This document shows positions 1 to 6,346 of a stretch of DNA of 7,262 bases, piece after piece. Location of the stretch: NCBI GenBank assembly GCA_900290315.1, contig OKRF01000401.1, positions 5,696 to 12,957 on the forward strand. The letters run 5' to 3'. The notes below the pieces were generated by a model. It had not been told where the DNA came from, searched no databases, and was given only the letters and a program-made list of their open reading frames with translations. Each line of letters begins with the position of its first letter. Position 1 is the first letter of the stretch. This stretch comes from Candidatus Sulfopaludibacter sp. SbA3. Its GTDB lineage: Bacteria > Acidobacteriota > Terriglobia > Bryobacterales > Bryobacteraceae. The translations under genes were made by a program, and so were the position numbers.

Positions 1-1
1 C

Positions 2-1813
2 GCCGCGCTCTTCTCATTCACCGGCACGAATTCGCCGGCCGCATATTGGATTGCCGCCGCTCTGTGCGCCGCCGCGGCAATCGCCGTGCCTGCGGGCCGG
101 CGGGCCCTGCGTGTCTTTCCAGGGACCATCGGACATCTTCACCTGTTTCGCGCGCGCTACGCCCTGGCGGTGCTGGCGGCGCTGTTGGCGCCACTGGTGC
201 TGCTCTCGTTTCATCCCGTGGATGAGATCGATTCCATCAACTATCTGCACTACCTGATCGAGTGGATGGCCAATCGCTCCACGCCCTACGATTTCGCCAC
301 TTACTACGTAGCCTTCTGGGAACTCTCCTTCCTGCCCACCTGGATGGTCACCCGAGTGGACCTGTTCTTTCCGCTGCTGGAGTTGAAATCGCTGGTCCTG
401 CTGGCGCTCGCCGCCTGGCTGCTGGGGCGCGAATTCAAGCTGCGCGCGGCCTTGTTGGGCGCCACGGTACTGGGCAGTTGCCTGCTGCGCCACATGTGGT
501 ACGCCGTTTCGGGTATCTCCACGCTGAAGAATGACATGCTGCACGGCGTCGGTTTCCTGCTACTTACACTGGTCGTGGTGCGGGCCACCCGGCGTCGCCT
601 CACGCGCGCGGACATTGCCCTGCTGGCCGGCGGCGTCATCTTTGCACCGGTCAAGTACCTGGGGATTTTCATCGTACCCGTCGCCATTGCCGCCATCCTG
701 TGGTTCCGGCGCGAGCAGGTGCGGAGCCATCCCGCATCGACGATTCGCGCAACTCTGGCGATCGGCGTGCTCGCCCTCGGCACCAGTTGGCACTACTACG
801 TGCATCACGTGTTGGAATTCGGATCGCCCTTCTATCCCGTGCAGATCAATCTGGGACCCATCCATCTGCCCGGCCTCGCCGATCTGTCAAACACGTCGCT
901 GCTCTATAACGCCCGCAATCCCGAGTTGTGGCGCATCTTCTTTCTGCCCGCTTCCGGCATTTCCCACGCGGGGCTGATGTTTCCGCTGGTGCTGGCTCTG
1001 ACGCTGCTGCTGAGCGCCGGGTGCTGTGCCCGCGCCATGTTCCTCTGGCTGCGCCACGGCCGGGCACCGGCGCCGCTGGACGCCGCGGCGTTCCTGATTC
1101 TCTGCGGCTGGATGTTGTATTTCCGCTCGGCACTGGGGGCCGGAGGCGCGGCCGGCGACCTCGGGTTCATTCGCAATGACCTCAACTCCCTGCGATACGC
1201 CGAAGGTGTGCTGGCAGCCAGTGAGCTGTTTCTAGTCGCACTCTTCCAACGCATCGCGCCAGCGCTGGTAGGCGCCAACCTGGCCAGCCGCCTGATTTTG
1301 CTCTATAGCCGGATTCCCGCGCAGGTATTTCCGCTGTCGCTGGTCCTGCCGGCCGCTGGGGCTGTGCTGGTGACGCTGCTGGCCGCCTCGCGCCTGCGGC
1401 CACGGCTGCGCGCGGCGCTCTGCCTGGCCGCACTGGTCATAAGCTGCCCGTTTCTGGTGGAGCGCAACCGAGTTCTGTGGACTCCCTATTGGAACGATCT
1501 GAAGCCTGCGCTATCCGCCGTCCGCACGCAGGGACTCGCGGTCCTGGCGCTCACCGACGGGGGCTATTTCGCCGGACAGGTGGTGGCGGCTGGCAATCCG
1601 GTGAATCCCGCGGTTCGCGCGCTGCTGCCGGAGCAAATGGACCAGTTGCCGGTTACGGAACGGCCGGCCTACCTGGCGGTACTGTTTTCGCCCGGCTCCG
1701 AAGGCGCGGCTACCTGGCGCATCCGTTATGCTCCGTACTACGCCAGGTGGGGGTATTCCCTTGTGCGGGGAGGCGAACAAGGATTGCTGCTGCGCCGATC
1801 ACAAATCCATTGA
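2..1813 (+). CDS. Polytopic membrane protein, possible GT-C-type glycosyltransferase (5' partial)
   Basis: The frame is open from base 2, and the 28 codons before the first candidate start (GTG at 86) encode a hydrophobic alanine-rich helix, so the gene almost certainly begins outside the window; 603 residues are visible. Hydrophobic stretches (window numbering) lie near residues 13-30, 52-70, 121-141, 148-163, 181-195, 205-235, 250-262, 321-350, 360-375, 405-417, 441-462 and 468-485, followed by a soluble tail of about 118 residues. An acidic motif, HPVDEIDSINY (71-81), follows an early membrane helix, and GSPFYPV lies at 274-280. In GT-C enzymes, acidic residues in the first extracytoplasmic loop are catalytic and a soluble C-terminal domain is common, which fits. 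No diagnostic motif pins a family, so a role in transferring sugars from lipid carriers in the inner membrane is inference. A plain hypothetical membrane protein is the safe call. The TGA stop overlaps a TTGACA box for the next gene. Confidence 0.85.
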   Translation, partial: AALFSFTGTNSPAAYWIAAALCAAAAIAVPAGRRALRVFPGTIGHLHLFRARYALAVLAALLAPLVLLSFHPVDEIDSINYLHYLIEWMANRSTPYDFATYYVAFWELSFLPTWMVTRVDLFFPLLELKSLVLLALAAWLLGREFKLRAALLGATVLGSCLLRHMWYAVSGISTLKNDMLHGVGFLLLTLVVVRATRRRLTRADIALLAGGVIFAPVKYLGIFIVPVAIAAILWFRREQVRSHPASTIRATLAIGVLALGTSWHYYVHHVLEFGSPFYPVQINLGPIHLPGLADLSNTSLLYNARNPELWRIFFLPASGISHAGLMFPLVLALTLLLSAGCCARAMFLWLRHGRAPAPLDAAAFLILCGWMLYFRSALGAGGAAGDLGFIRNDLNSLRYAEGVLAASELFLVALFQRIAPALVGANLASRLILLYSRIPAQVFPLSLVLPAAGAVLVTLLAASRLRPRLRAALCLAALVISCPFLVERNRVLWTPYWNDLKPALSAVRTQGLAVLALTDGGYFAGQVVAAGNPVNPAVRALLPEQMDQLPVTERPAYLAVLFSPGSEGAATWRIRYAPYYARWGYSLVRGGEQGLLLRRSQIH

Positions 1814-1838
1814 CAGCGTTTACATTAGGTGTTACTTA
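1810..1838 (+). promoter_or_regulatory. Candidate sigma70-type promoter for the TonB receptor
   Basis: A perfect -35 consensus TTGACA lies at 1810-1815 and physically overlaps the stop codon of the upstream gene. After 17 bp comes TACTTA (1833-1838), preceded by TG at the extended -10 position (1830-1831). The -10 hexamer itself matches TATAAT poorly (the first two bases only), so the call rests mainly on the -35 box, the TGn element, the correct spacing and the position upstream of a well-formed gene start. A different -10 further downstream cannot be excluded. Confidence 0.4.
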
Positions 1839-1846
1839 CCTTAATG
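1823..1846. repeat. Imperfect inverted repeat, possible operator
   Basis: CATTAGGT (1823-1830) and ACCTTAATG (1838-1846) are reverse complements apart from one extra T, separated by the 7-nt spacer GTTACTT. The repeat covers the candidate extended -10 region, where a repressor would be well placed. It could equally form a weak hairpin in RNA if transcription starts upstream of it. No regulator is encoded in the window that could be assigned to it. Confidence 0.35.
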
Positions 1847-1979
1847 AGATATTCGGGTCTTTGTATCAGCCAAGAGGTCCTGGTGCATCCCTGGGCGAGG
1901 AGAAGACCTGTGTCTCACGGTGGGTGAGCCGATCAGGGGCAGTTGTCAGACTGCCAGGGTGTGACACAAGGAGATTCAT
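1846..1979 (+). promoter_or_regulatory. Structured 5' leader with ribosome binding site
   Basis: The stretch ahead of the receptor start holds no plausible gene. Two short perfect hairpins are visible: CTCAC/GTGAG (1914-1918 with 1924-1928, 5-nt loop) and GGCAGT/ACTGCC (1938-1943 with 1950-1955, 6-nt loop). GGTCT (1856-1860) could pair at long range with AGACC (1904-1908). A strong Shine-Dalgarno sequence AAGGAG sits at 1968-1973, 6 nt before the GTG start. I tried cobalamin and c-di-GMP-I riboswitch landmarks and saw neither. The hairpins are short and may be chance. Confidence 0.4.
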
Positions 1980-3518
1980 GTGAGAACCGTAGGCGTCTGT
2001 TTCGTGATTTGTCTTCTGTCACTTGGCACTTTCGCGTATGCTCAGGAATTCCGCGCCAGCATCTCGGGCCATGTCACGGATTCCACGGGGGCAAGCGTTC
2101 CGCAGGCCAAAGTCCAAGCCACAAACATTGCAACCAAAGAAGTCAACAACGCAACAACCGACAATTCCGGGGGTTATACAATTCCGTTGCTGCCACCGGG
2201 AATCTACAAATTGACCATCCAGGCAACCGGTTTCAAGCAGTACATTCGCGAGAACGTCAGCCTGGAAATCAGCCAGGCTGCCGGTATCGATGCCAAACTC
2301 GAACTGGGCGATGTGACCCAGACGGTAGAAGTCACCGGCGAGGCCGCGCTTCTGGAGACTCAGAGCGCGAGCCGCAGCGGCCTCATCGATACCAAGGAAG
2401 TAGCCGAACTGCCGCTGAACTCCGGCCGCAATCCCTTCATGCTGGGGCTCACCGCGTCCGGGGTCACCTTCCGCGGAGCCTCCATCTGGCAGCGCCCGTT
2501 CGACAACGGCGCCATCGCCGATTGGGTAGTCAACGGCGGCTGGCAGGAGAGCAACGAATTCCTGCTGGACGGCGCGCCCAACAACGCGCAGATGGGTACC
2601 AACAATATCGCCTATGTGCCCATGGTGGAGACGGTCCAGGAATTCACCATGATGCAGAACACCTATGATGCACAGTACGGCCACACCATGGGCGGCATTC
2701 TGAACACCGTGATGAAGAGCGGCGGCAGCACCTTCCACGGTACCGGTTGGGAATTCCTACGCCGGTCCGCCCTGGACGCCAACAACTTCCAGAACAATTC
2801 GGCTTCGGTTTACGCGCCCAGGCCGAACCACTACCTGGACGATTACGGCGGGCAGGTATCCGGGCAGGTGATCGTTCCGAAACTGCTCAAGCGGGATGGC
2901 TACATCAAGCTGTTCTATATGGGCGCCTTCCAGAACTATCGGGAAGCCACAGCCGATCCGCTGCTGGTAAGCTGGCCCACTCCCGAAATGCGCACCGGCG
3001 ATTTCAGCAAACTGGTCAATGGAGCCGGACAAGCCATCACCATCTACGATCCCACCACCGCCGTCTACGACGCCAGTGGAAACGTCGTGACCAATCGCCT
3101 GCCATTCCCGGGGAATATCATTCCAGCGAATCGCGTCAATCCTGCCGCGCAGGTGCTGACGAAACTGATGCCGCTGCCGAATACCACGACGCCGGGCTAC
3201 CGGTACGGCACCGGGGACCTCAGCCTTCCCGACGTCACCGACCATGATGCCTACTACAACATGACCATCAAGTTCGATTGGACCGTGGGCGACAAGCATC
3301 GCTTCTTCATGCGCGAAGGGTCCAACGACCGCACCGAGCATCACCGAGCATCGTCCTGTCAACGGAATCGTAGGCATGGGCGAGGATGGCCAGTTGCCCT
3401 TCCAGCGCATCAACGACACCTACGTGCTGGACTGGACGGCCACGTTGAATCCGACGACTGTGCTCGACGTCCGCGCTTCCAATACCCGCTTCATCGAAAA
3501 GGGCTCCGGCTTCGATAA
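1980..3518 (+). CDS. TonB-dependent receptor, N-terminal fragment: signal peptide, regulatory-like domain, plug
   Basis: The start is GTG at 1980: it is the only start codon after the in-frame TGA at 1962, it lies 6 nt after AAGGAG, and it opens directly on a signal peptide (hydrophobic core 5-18, cleavage likely after AYA at 19-21). Residues 26-110 form the carboxypeptidase-regulatory-like domain (SISGHVTDSTGASVPQAKV, then SGGYTIPLLPPGIYKLTI). The plug shows the family hallmark NEFLLDGAPNN (192-202) and GGILNTVMKSGGSTFHGTG (238-256). LPFPGNIIPANRVNPAA (374-390), another signature of this receptor type, follows. Native sequence ends at His454. Residues 455-512 are out of frame, Arg/His-rich and unlike the family. 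A product of this frame would have a plug but almost no barrel and would probably be degraded in the periplasm. Confidence 0.85.
   Translation: MRTVGVCFVICLLSLGTFAYAQEFRASISGHVTDSTGASVPQAKVQATNIATKEVNNATTDNSGGYTIPLLPPGIYKLTIQATGFKQYIRENVSLEISQAAGIDAKLELGDVTQTVEVTGEAALLETQSASRSGLIDTKEVAELPLNSGRNPFMLGLTASGVTFRGASIWQRPFDNGAIADWVVNGGWQESNEFLLDGAPNNAQMGTNNIAYVPMVETVQEFTMMQNTYDAQYGHTMGGILNTVMKSGGSTFHGTGWEFLRRSALDANNFQNNSASVYAPRPNHYLDDYGGQVSGQVIVPKLLKRDGYIKLFYMGAFQNYREATADPLLVSWPTPEMRTGDFSKLVNGAGQAITIYDPTTAVYDASGNVVTNRLPFPGNIIPANRVNPAAQVLTKLMPLPNTTTPGYRYGTGDLSLPDVTDHDAYYNMTIKFDWTVGDKHRFFMREGSNDRTEHHRASSCQRNRRHGRGWPVALPAHQRHLRAGLDGHVESDDCARRPRFQYPLHRKGLRLR
3332..3351 (+). repeat. 10-bp exact tandem duplication causing a frameshift
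   Basis: CACCGAGCAT occurs twice, head to tail, at 3332-3341 and 3342-3351. Ten is not a multiple of three, so the second copy shifts the reading frame by one. Deleting either copy rejoins the two receptor frames exactly with no stop and no odd residues, which identifies this as the lesion. Short exact tandem duplications arise by replication slippage and can revert the same way; they can also be created by misassembly. Confidence 0.93.
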
Positions 3519-5640
3519 TGCCGGCTTCGATTTGACCACGTTGGGCATTCCGAAGTCGCTGGTCTCGCAACTGCCCGGCGGCTACTTAATGGGCGTATGG
3601 AGCGTCGGCGGTTATCAGACGTTGGGCCGCACTACGAGTGACAACATCACCAACAGCTACGGTCTGGAATCGAGCATCACCAAGGTTGCCGGCAAGCACT
3701 CCCTCAAAGCGGGACTCGACCTCCGCCGGATTCAATACCTCGTCCTGGACACCGGCAGTATTCTGGAAGAAGACTTCAACTCTACCTGGACGCAGCAGAT
3801 TTACAACAATGCCGGCAACGGCTTGGGTGGAGATGGCTACGCCAGTTTCCTGCTGGGGTATCCTAGCGGTGGACAATCCAACTATGCGGCGTACCCGTTC
3901 TATCGCCAGTGGTACATCGCGCCTTACCTGCAGGACGACTGGAAAGTCAACAGCCGGCTGACCGTCAATCTGGGACTCCGGTTTGACATCAATGAGCCCA
4001 TCACCGAGAAGTATAACCGGCTGGATTATGCGTTCAATCCGAACATGACCAGTCCGCTGGGGCCCATGGTCGCCGCCAATATCGCGGCCCTCAAGCTGAA
4101 CATCCAGCCGCAGTATGCCTCGCTGTACGCCAACCTGTCGAATCTCAAGGGAGGAATGCAGTTCGCGGGCCAGAACGGCAACTCCGCCATGCCGGCTAAT
4201 ATCGACTGGACCGGCCTCCAACCCCGCGCCGGCTTCGCTTACCGGCTGAAGGATAAGCTGGTAGTGCGCGGCGGCTACGGGATGTACGTCATCAACCCCA
4301 GCAACGACTGGATGATCACCAACGGCTTCAGCAACAACACGTCGCTAAACAATAGCAACGACGGCGGCCGCACCCCGATCGCGGGCGTGATGAATAACCC
4401 GTTCCCCGCCGGCATCAACCCTCCGCCCGGATCCAGTCTGGGGGCGTTGACCTACGTGGGCAAGAGCGTCAACTGGTTCAATCCTAACTTCAAGTTGCCG
4501 CGGTCGCACCAGTTCTCGTTCGGATTCCAATACCAGATCAGCCAGGCCGGCACGCTCGATGTTTCCTATGTGGGCAACCGCGCGGCTCATACCCAGTCGA
4601 ATTTCCCATTCGACACGAATCCCAATTACGATTCGTGCAGCGTGATGTATGGTGCCCCGATCCCTACCGGATTTGCCTCGCCCGCGGCCTACTGCAACCA
4701 GACCCTCCCGAACCCGTTCCAGGGTCTGGCGCCGTTCCTAGGCACCAGTTACTATACCGCGACTACCATCTCGCTCAACCAGTTGCAGCGGACATACCCG
4801 CAGTTTACGGGTGGTACCGAATACGGCTTGAATACCGGCCACGTCTGGTACAACTCGATGCAGCTCAACTACAACCACCGCATGCGCAACGGCCTCAACC
4901 TTCTGCTCAATTACACCCTGTCCAAGCAGAATGAGCGCTGGGGCTACCTGAATTACTATCAAACCCCCATCCAATATCAGGAAGGACTCTACTACGCCGA
5001 CCGGCCGCACTTCATCAAGGCGACCGTGGTGTATTCTCTGCCGTTTGGCAAAGGCAAGAAACTCCTGGCCGGAGTACACGGCGTCGCCGACCGGGTGGTC
5101 AGTGGTTGGGAGTTCAATACATTCATCACCGATTCGCCCTTGGGTGAGCCCGCCAACATGCCCGGCAGCATTGTGGCGATCAAGAATCCCGGCCTGGGCA
5201 ACGTGCACTGGGGAGCCAACAAGGTGCAGATCAACAACAACTGCATCCTGAACGAGGACGATACGGGGGCTGTCGCGCCACTGCCGCAAAGCATTGCCAA
5301 CGGCTGCAGCGCGACGGATTGGTCGGGATACGATTGGCTGCAACTGCCGCCTAACTACCGGCCCAACCAGGTCAACTCCTATCGCAGCCCCAACGTCCGC
5401 GTGCAAGGCACTTACACCATGGATGCTTCGCTCATCAAAGAGACCCGCGTGACCGAACGCGTCCGGGCCCAGTTCCGCGCCGAAGCATTCAACGCGCTCA
5501 ATCACTGGAACTACATGCTGGCGAACGTGAACAACACGGCCACCGATCCGAACTTCGGCAGCATCATTCCGCACACCCAGTCGACGCAGGCGAGCGTCAA
5601 TCCGCGCTCCATCCAGATCGGCTTTAAGGTGCTCTGGTAA
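3376..5640 (+). CDS. TonB-dependent receptor, C-terminal beta-barrel fragment
   Basis: Native reading resumes at 3352, just after the duplication; the first ATG in this frame is at 3376, giving 754 residues. The sequence has the pattern of barrel strands from an acidobacterial receptor: HSLKAGLDLRRIQ (108-120), YLQDDWKVNSRLTVNLGLRFD (184-204), then alternating-hydrophobic strands with aromatic girdle residues. Near the end come SLIKETRVTERVRAQFRAEAFNALNH, matching the usual penultimate strands of the family, and a terminal IQIGFKVLW with C-terminal Trp, the signal for BAM-mediated insertion. Cysteine pairs in likely extracellular loops (one around 4636-4695, another around 5242-5307) may form disulfides. 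No Shine-Dalgarno sequence stands out before 3376 and the fragment lacks a signal peptide, so independent translation would not give an outer-membrane protein. It is best treated as the downstream part of the gene starting at 1980. Confidence 0.85.
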   Translation: MGEDGQLPFQRINDTYVLDWTATLNPTTVLDVRASNTRFIEKGSGFDNAGFDLTTLGIPKSLVSQLPGGYLMGVWSVGGYQTLGRTTSDNITNSYGLESSITKVAGKHSLKAGLDLRRIQYLVLDTGSILEEDFNSTWTQQIYNNAGNGLGGDGYASFLLGYPSGGQSNYAAYPFYRQWYIAPYLQDDWKVNSRLTVNLGLRFDINEPITEKYNRLDYAFNPNMTSPLGPMVAANIAALKLNIQPQYASLYANLSNLKGGMQFAGQNGNSAMPANIDWTGLQPRAGFAYRLKDKLVVRGGYGMYVINPSNDWMITNGFSNNTSLNNSNDGGRTPIAGVMNNPFPAGINPPPGSSLGALTYVGKSVNWFNPNFKLPRSHQFSFGFQYQISQAGTLDVSYVGNRAAHTQSNFPFDTNPNYDSCSVMYGAPIPTGFASPAAYCNQTLPNPFQGLAPFLGTSYYTATTISLNQLQRTYPQFTGGTEYGLNTGHVWYNSMQLNYNHRMRNGLNLLLNYTLSKQNERWGYLNYYQTPIQYQEGLYYADRPHFIKATVVYSLPFGKGKKLLAGVHGVADRVVSGWEFNTFITDSPLGEPANMPGSIVAIKNPGLGNVHWGANKVQINNNCILNEDDTGAVAPLPQSIANGCSATDWSGYDWLQLPPNYRPNQVNSYRSPNVRVQGTYTMDASLIKETRVTERVRAQFRAEAFNALNHWNYMLANVNNTATDPNFGSIIPHTQSTQASVNPRSIQIGFKVLW

Positions 5641-5664
5641 GGTCCCGCGGTCGAAGGACACGCC

Positions 5665-5730
5665 GCAAATCCGTGCCAGGCTCGAAATTCGCCGCCTTTG
5701 GGCGAATCTTCGTGCCTGGCTCGAATTTGC
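5665..5730. repeat. 66-nt imperfect palindrome between converging genes (terminator or REP-like)
   Basis: Arms 5665-5693 and 5701-5730 pair over 26 bp, with three single mismatches and one bulged base, around the 7-nt loop GCCTTTG. From the outside the blocks are GCAAAT/ATTTGC, CG/CG, GCCAGGC/GCCTGGC, CGAA/TTCG and ATTCGCC/GGCGAAT. Because GCC(A/T)GGC is itself palindromic, the arms also read as a direct repeat (5672-5693 against 5711-5732, 18 of 22 bases equal). It fills the gap between the receptor stop (5640) and the DUF4276 C-terminus (5733). A bidirectional terminator is plausible from position, but there is no real T-run on either side. A dispersed REP- or MITE-like element is the main alternative. 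Confidence 0.8.
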
Positions 5731-5732
5731 CC

Positions 5733-5878
5733 TTATGCACCGCCTGACAGGCCGCGAAGACGATTCAATAACTTTGCTGCGGCCGGGCACCTTTCCTCGA
5801 CCTCTGCAGGATCGATCTCGGCAAGCAACTTGAACGAGGGTGCACCCTTCGCGTATCGACGGGATCCACAACGCTGGC
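5733..5878 (-). pseudogene. Displaced C-terminal segment of the DUF4276 gene
   Basis: Reading on the minus strand from about 5858 in the frame ending with TAA at 5733-5735 gives RYAKGAPSFKLLAEIDPAEV and then a helical ending with LLNRLRG. This matches the typical DUF4276 C-terminus (basic-Gly-Ser-Phe block, then an ...IDP..V helix). It is one base out of register with the upstream part. Adding one G in the GTGGATCC stretch would make it read ASVVGSRRYAKGAPSF without a break. It has no start signal of its own, so it is not a separate gene. No convincing slippery heptamer is visible, so programmed frameshifting is unlikely; mutation or a sequencing error explains it better. Confidence 0.8.
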
Positions 5879-6346
5879 GCTGTTCAAGGCCTTTAAGACT
5901 TGCTCCTTGGAGATGGCTTCCAGTGTCTCCCACTTTGGGATGCCATTTTCACGCCAGTGTTGTCCGAAGAACCGCTGGAGCGCAACCCGATCCGCAATGA
6001 ACCAGGTTTCCATGCAACAAATCATGAGAAAGGCGTCATCATCACCTGCTCCCTCTGGCTTGTCCCAGTTGTCCTCCGGCCGCGCTTTCAGGTGTTGCCA
6101 TGGGGAGCACTCTTGCGCCGGCAAGCTCTCACTGTCGACAAGCAGCAGGGGCAACTCGTCCGGGCGCCGATTCCGAACTGGTGTCCTGTAAAGGTCGAAG
6201 GTCTGAGTCCGGCCCTTGCCGCGCACGGGTCGAGGCATCCGGTTATCGAGCCCAGCCCTTTCAAAGAAAGCTGTCCAACCCTCTCGAAAGCGTTCGTCAA
6301 GGTAGGCGCTGTCGCCTCCGCCCTCGATGTAAATCTTCACTCTCAC
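5765..6346 (-). CDS. DUF4276 family protein, TOPRIM-like (C-terminus frameshifted)
   Basis: The 193-residue frame starts at GTG 6346, whose last bases overlap the TGA stop of the ATPase gene (GTGA), so translation is probably coupled. It opens with KIYIEGGGDSAYL (4-16) and has LLLVDSES (67-74), WDKPEGAGDDDAFLM (94-108) and CMETWFIADRVAL (111-123), the conserved blocks of DUF4276. The EGGGD and DSE motifs fit the acidic metal-binding residues of a TOPRIM-like nuclease fold; that function is inferred, not shown. From about residue 158 the sequence (SVVDPVDTRRVHPRSS onwards) leaves the family pattern, while the expected ending lies in another frame (5733-5858). With one base restored the protein would be about 204 residues, the usual family length. 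Expected partner: the ATPase encoded just upstream. Confidence 0.82.
   Translation of the reverse strand: MRVKIYIEGGGDSAYLDERFREGWTAFFERAGLDNRMPRPVRGKGRTQTFDLYRTPVRNRRPDELPLLLVDSESLPAQECSPWQHLKARPEDNWDKPEGAGDDDAFLMICCMETWFIADRVALQRFFGQHWRENGIPKWETLEAISKEQVLKALNSASVVDPVDTRRVHPRSSCLPRSILQRSRKGARPQQSY

Larger units (their letters stand above)
1980..5640 (+). pseudogene. Oar-like TonB-dependent receptor, frameshifted by a 10-bp duplication
   Basis: Two consecutive open frames belong to one gene for a large outer-membrane TonB-dependent receptor of the acidobacterial, carboxypeptidase-regulatory-like type. Removing one copy of the 10-bp tandem duplication at 3332-3351 gives a single 1216-residue protein. 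Its order is signal peptide (1-21), regulatory-like beta-sandwich domain (about 26-110), plug (about 115-250) and C-terminal 22-stranded-type barrel ending in an aromatic residue (IQIGFKVLW). Across the repaired join the protein reads RTEHRPVNGIVGMGEDG, a smooth continuation. Such receptors take up unidentified substrates, probably oligosaccharides, peptides or chelates, using TonB/ExbBD energy; none of those partners is encoded here. As sequenced, the receptor would stop inside the first part of the barrel and could not function. A sequencing or assembly error is a real alternative to a true mutation, since the rest of both halves is intact and free of other lesions. Confidence 0.85.

Noticed and set aside
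86..88. GTG at 86 as the true start of the membrane protein
   Set aside because: The same frame is open upstream to base 2 and encodes a hydrophobic helix, so the gene is better read as truncated by the window edge.
2019..2738. 239-aa minus-strand open frame opposite the receptor plug
   Set aside because: It mirrors the receptor codons, is low in complexity, and has no recognisable domain or ribosome binding context.
3332..3376. Programmed frameshift in the receptor gene
   Set aside because: The exact 10-bp duplication fully explains the frame change, and out-of-frame translation would also add extra residues not expected in the family.
5672..5732. CRISPR-like pair of repeats (22 bp, 39-bp period)
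   Set aside because: There are only two imperfect copies, and they are explained by the two arms of one palindrome.
4738..5871. 377-aa open frame on the minus strand, overlapping the receptor barrel
   Set aside because: It is antisense to clear barrel-coding sequence in a GC-rich gene, shows no family motif, and its N-terminus also overlaps the DUF4276 gene in a wrong frame. It is a composition shadow.
5885..5905. Programmed -1 frameshift site joining the DUF4276 frames
   Set aside because: The nearest candidate, C TTA AAG, does not fit the X XXY YYZ rule, and no supporting structure is evident at the needed distance.
5733..5933. Separate 66-aa minus-strand gene
   Set aside because: Its last 40 or so residues match the DUF4276 C-terminus and the earlier part is DUF4276 coding sequence in a wrong frame. 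It is a displaced gene end, not an independent gene.
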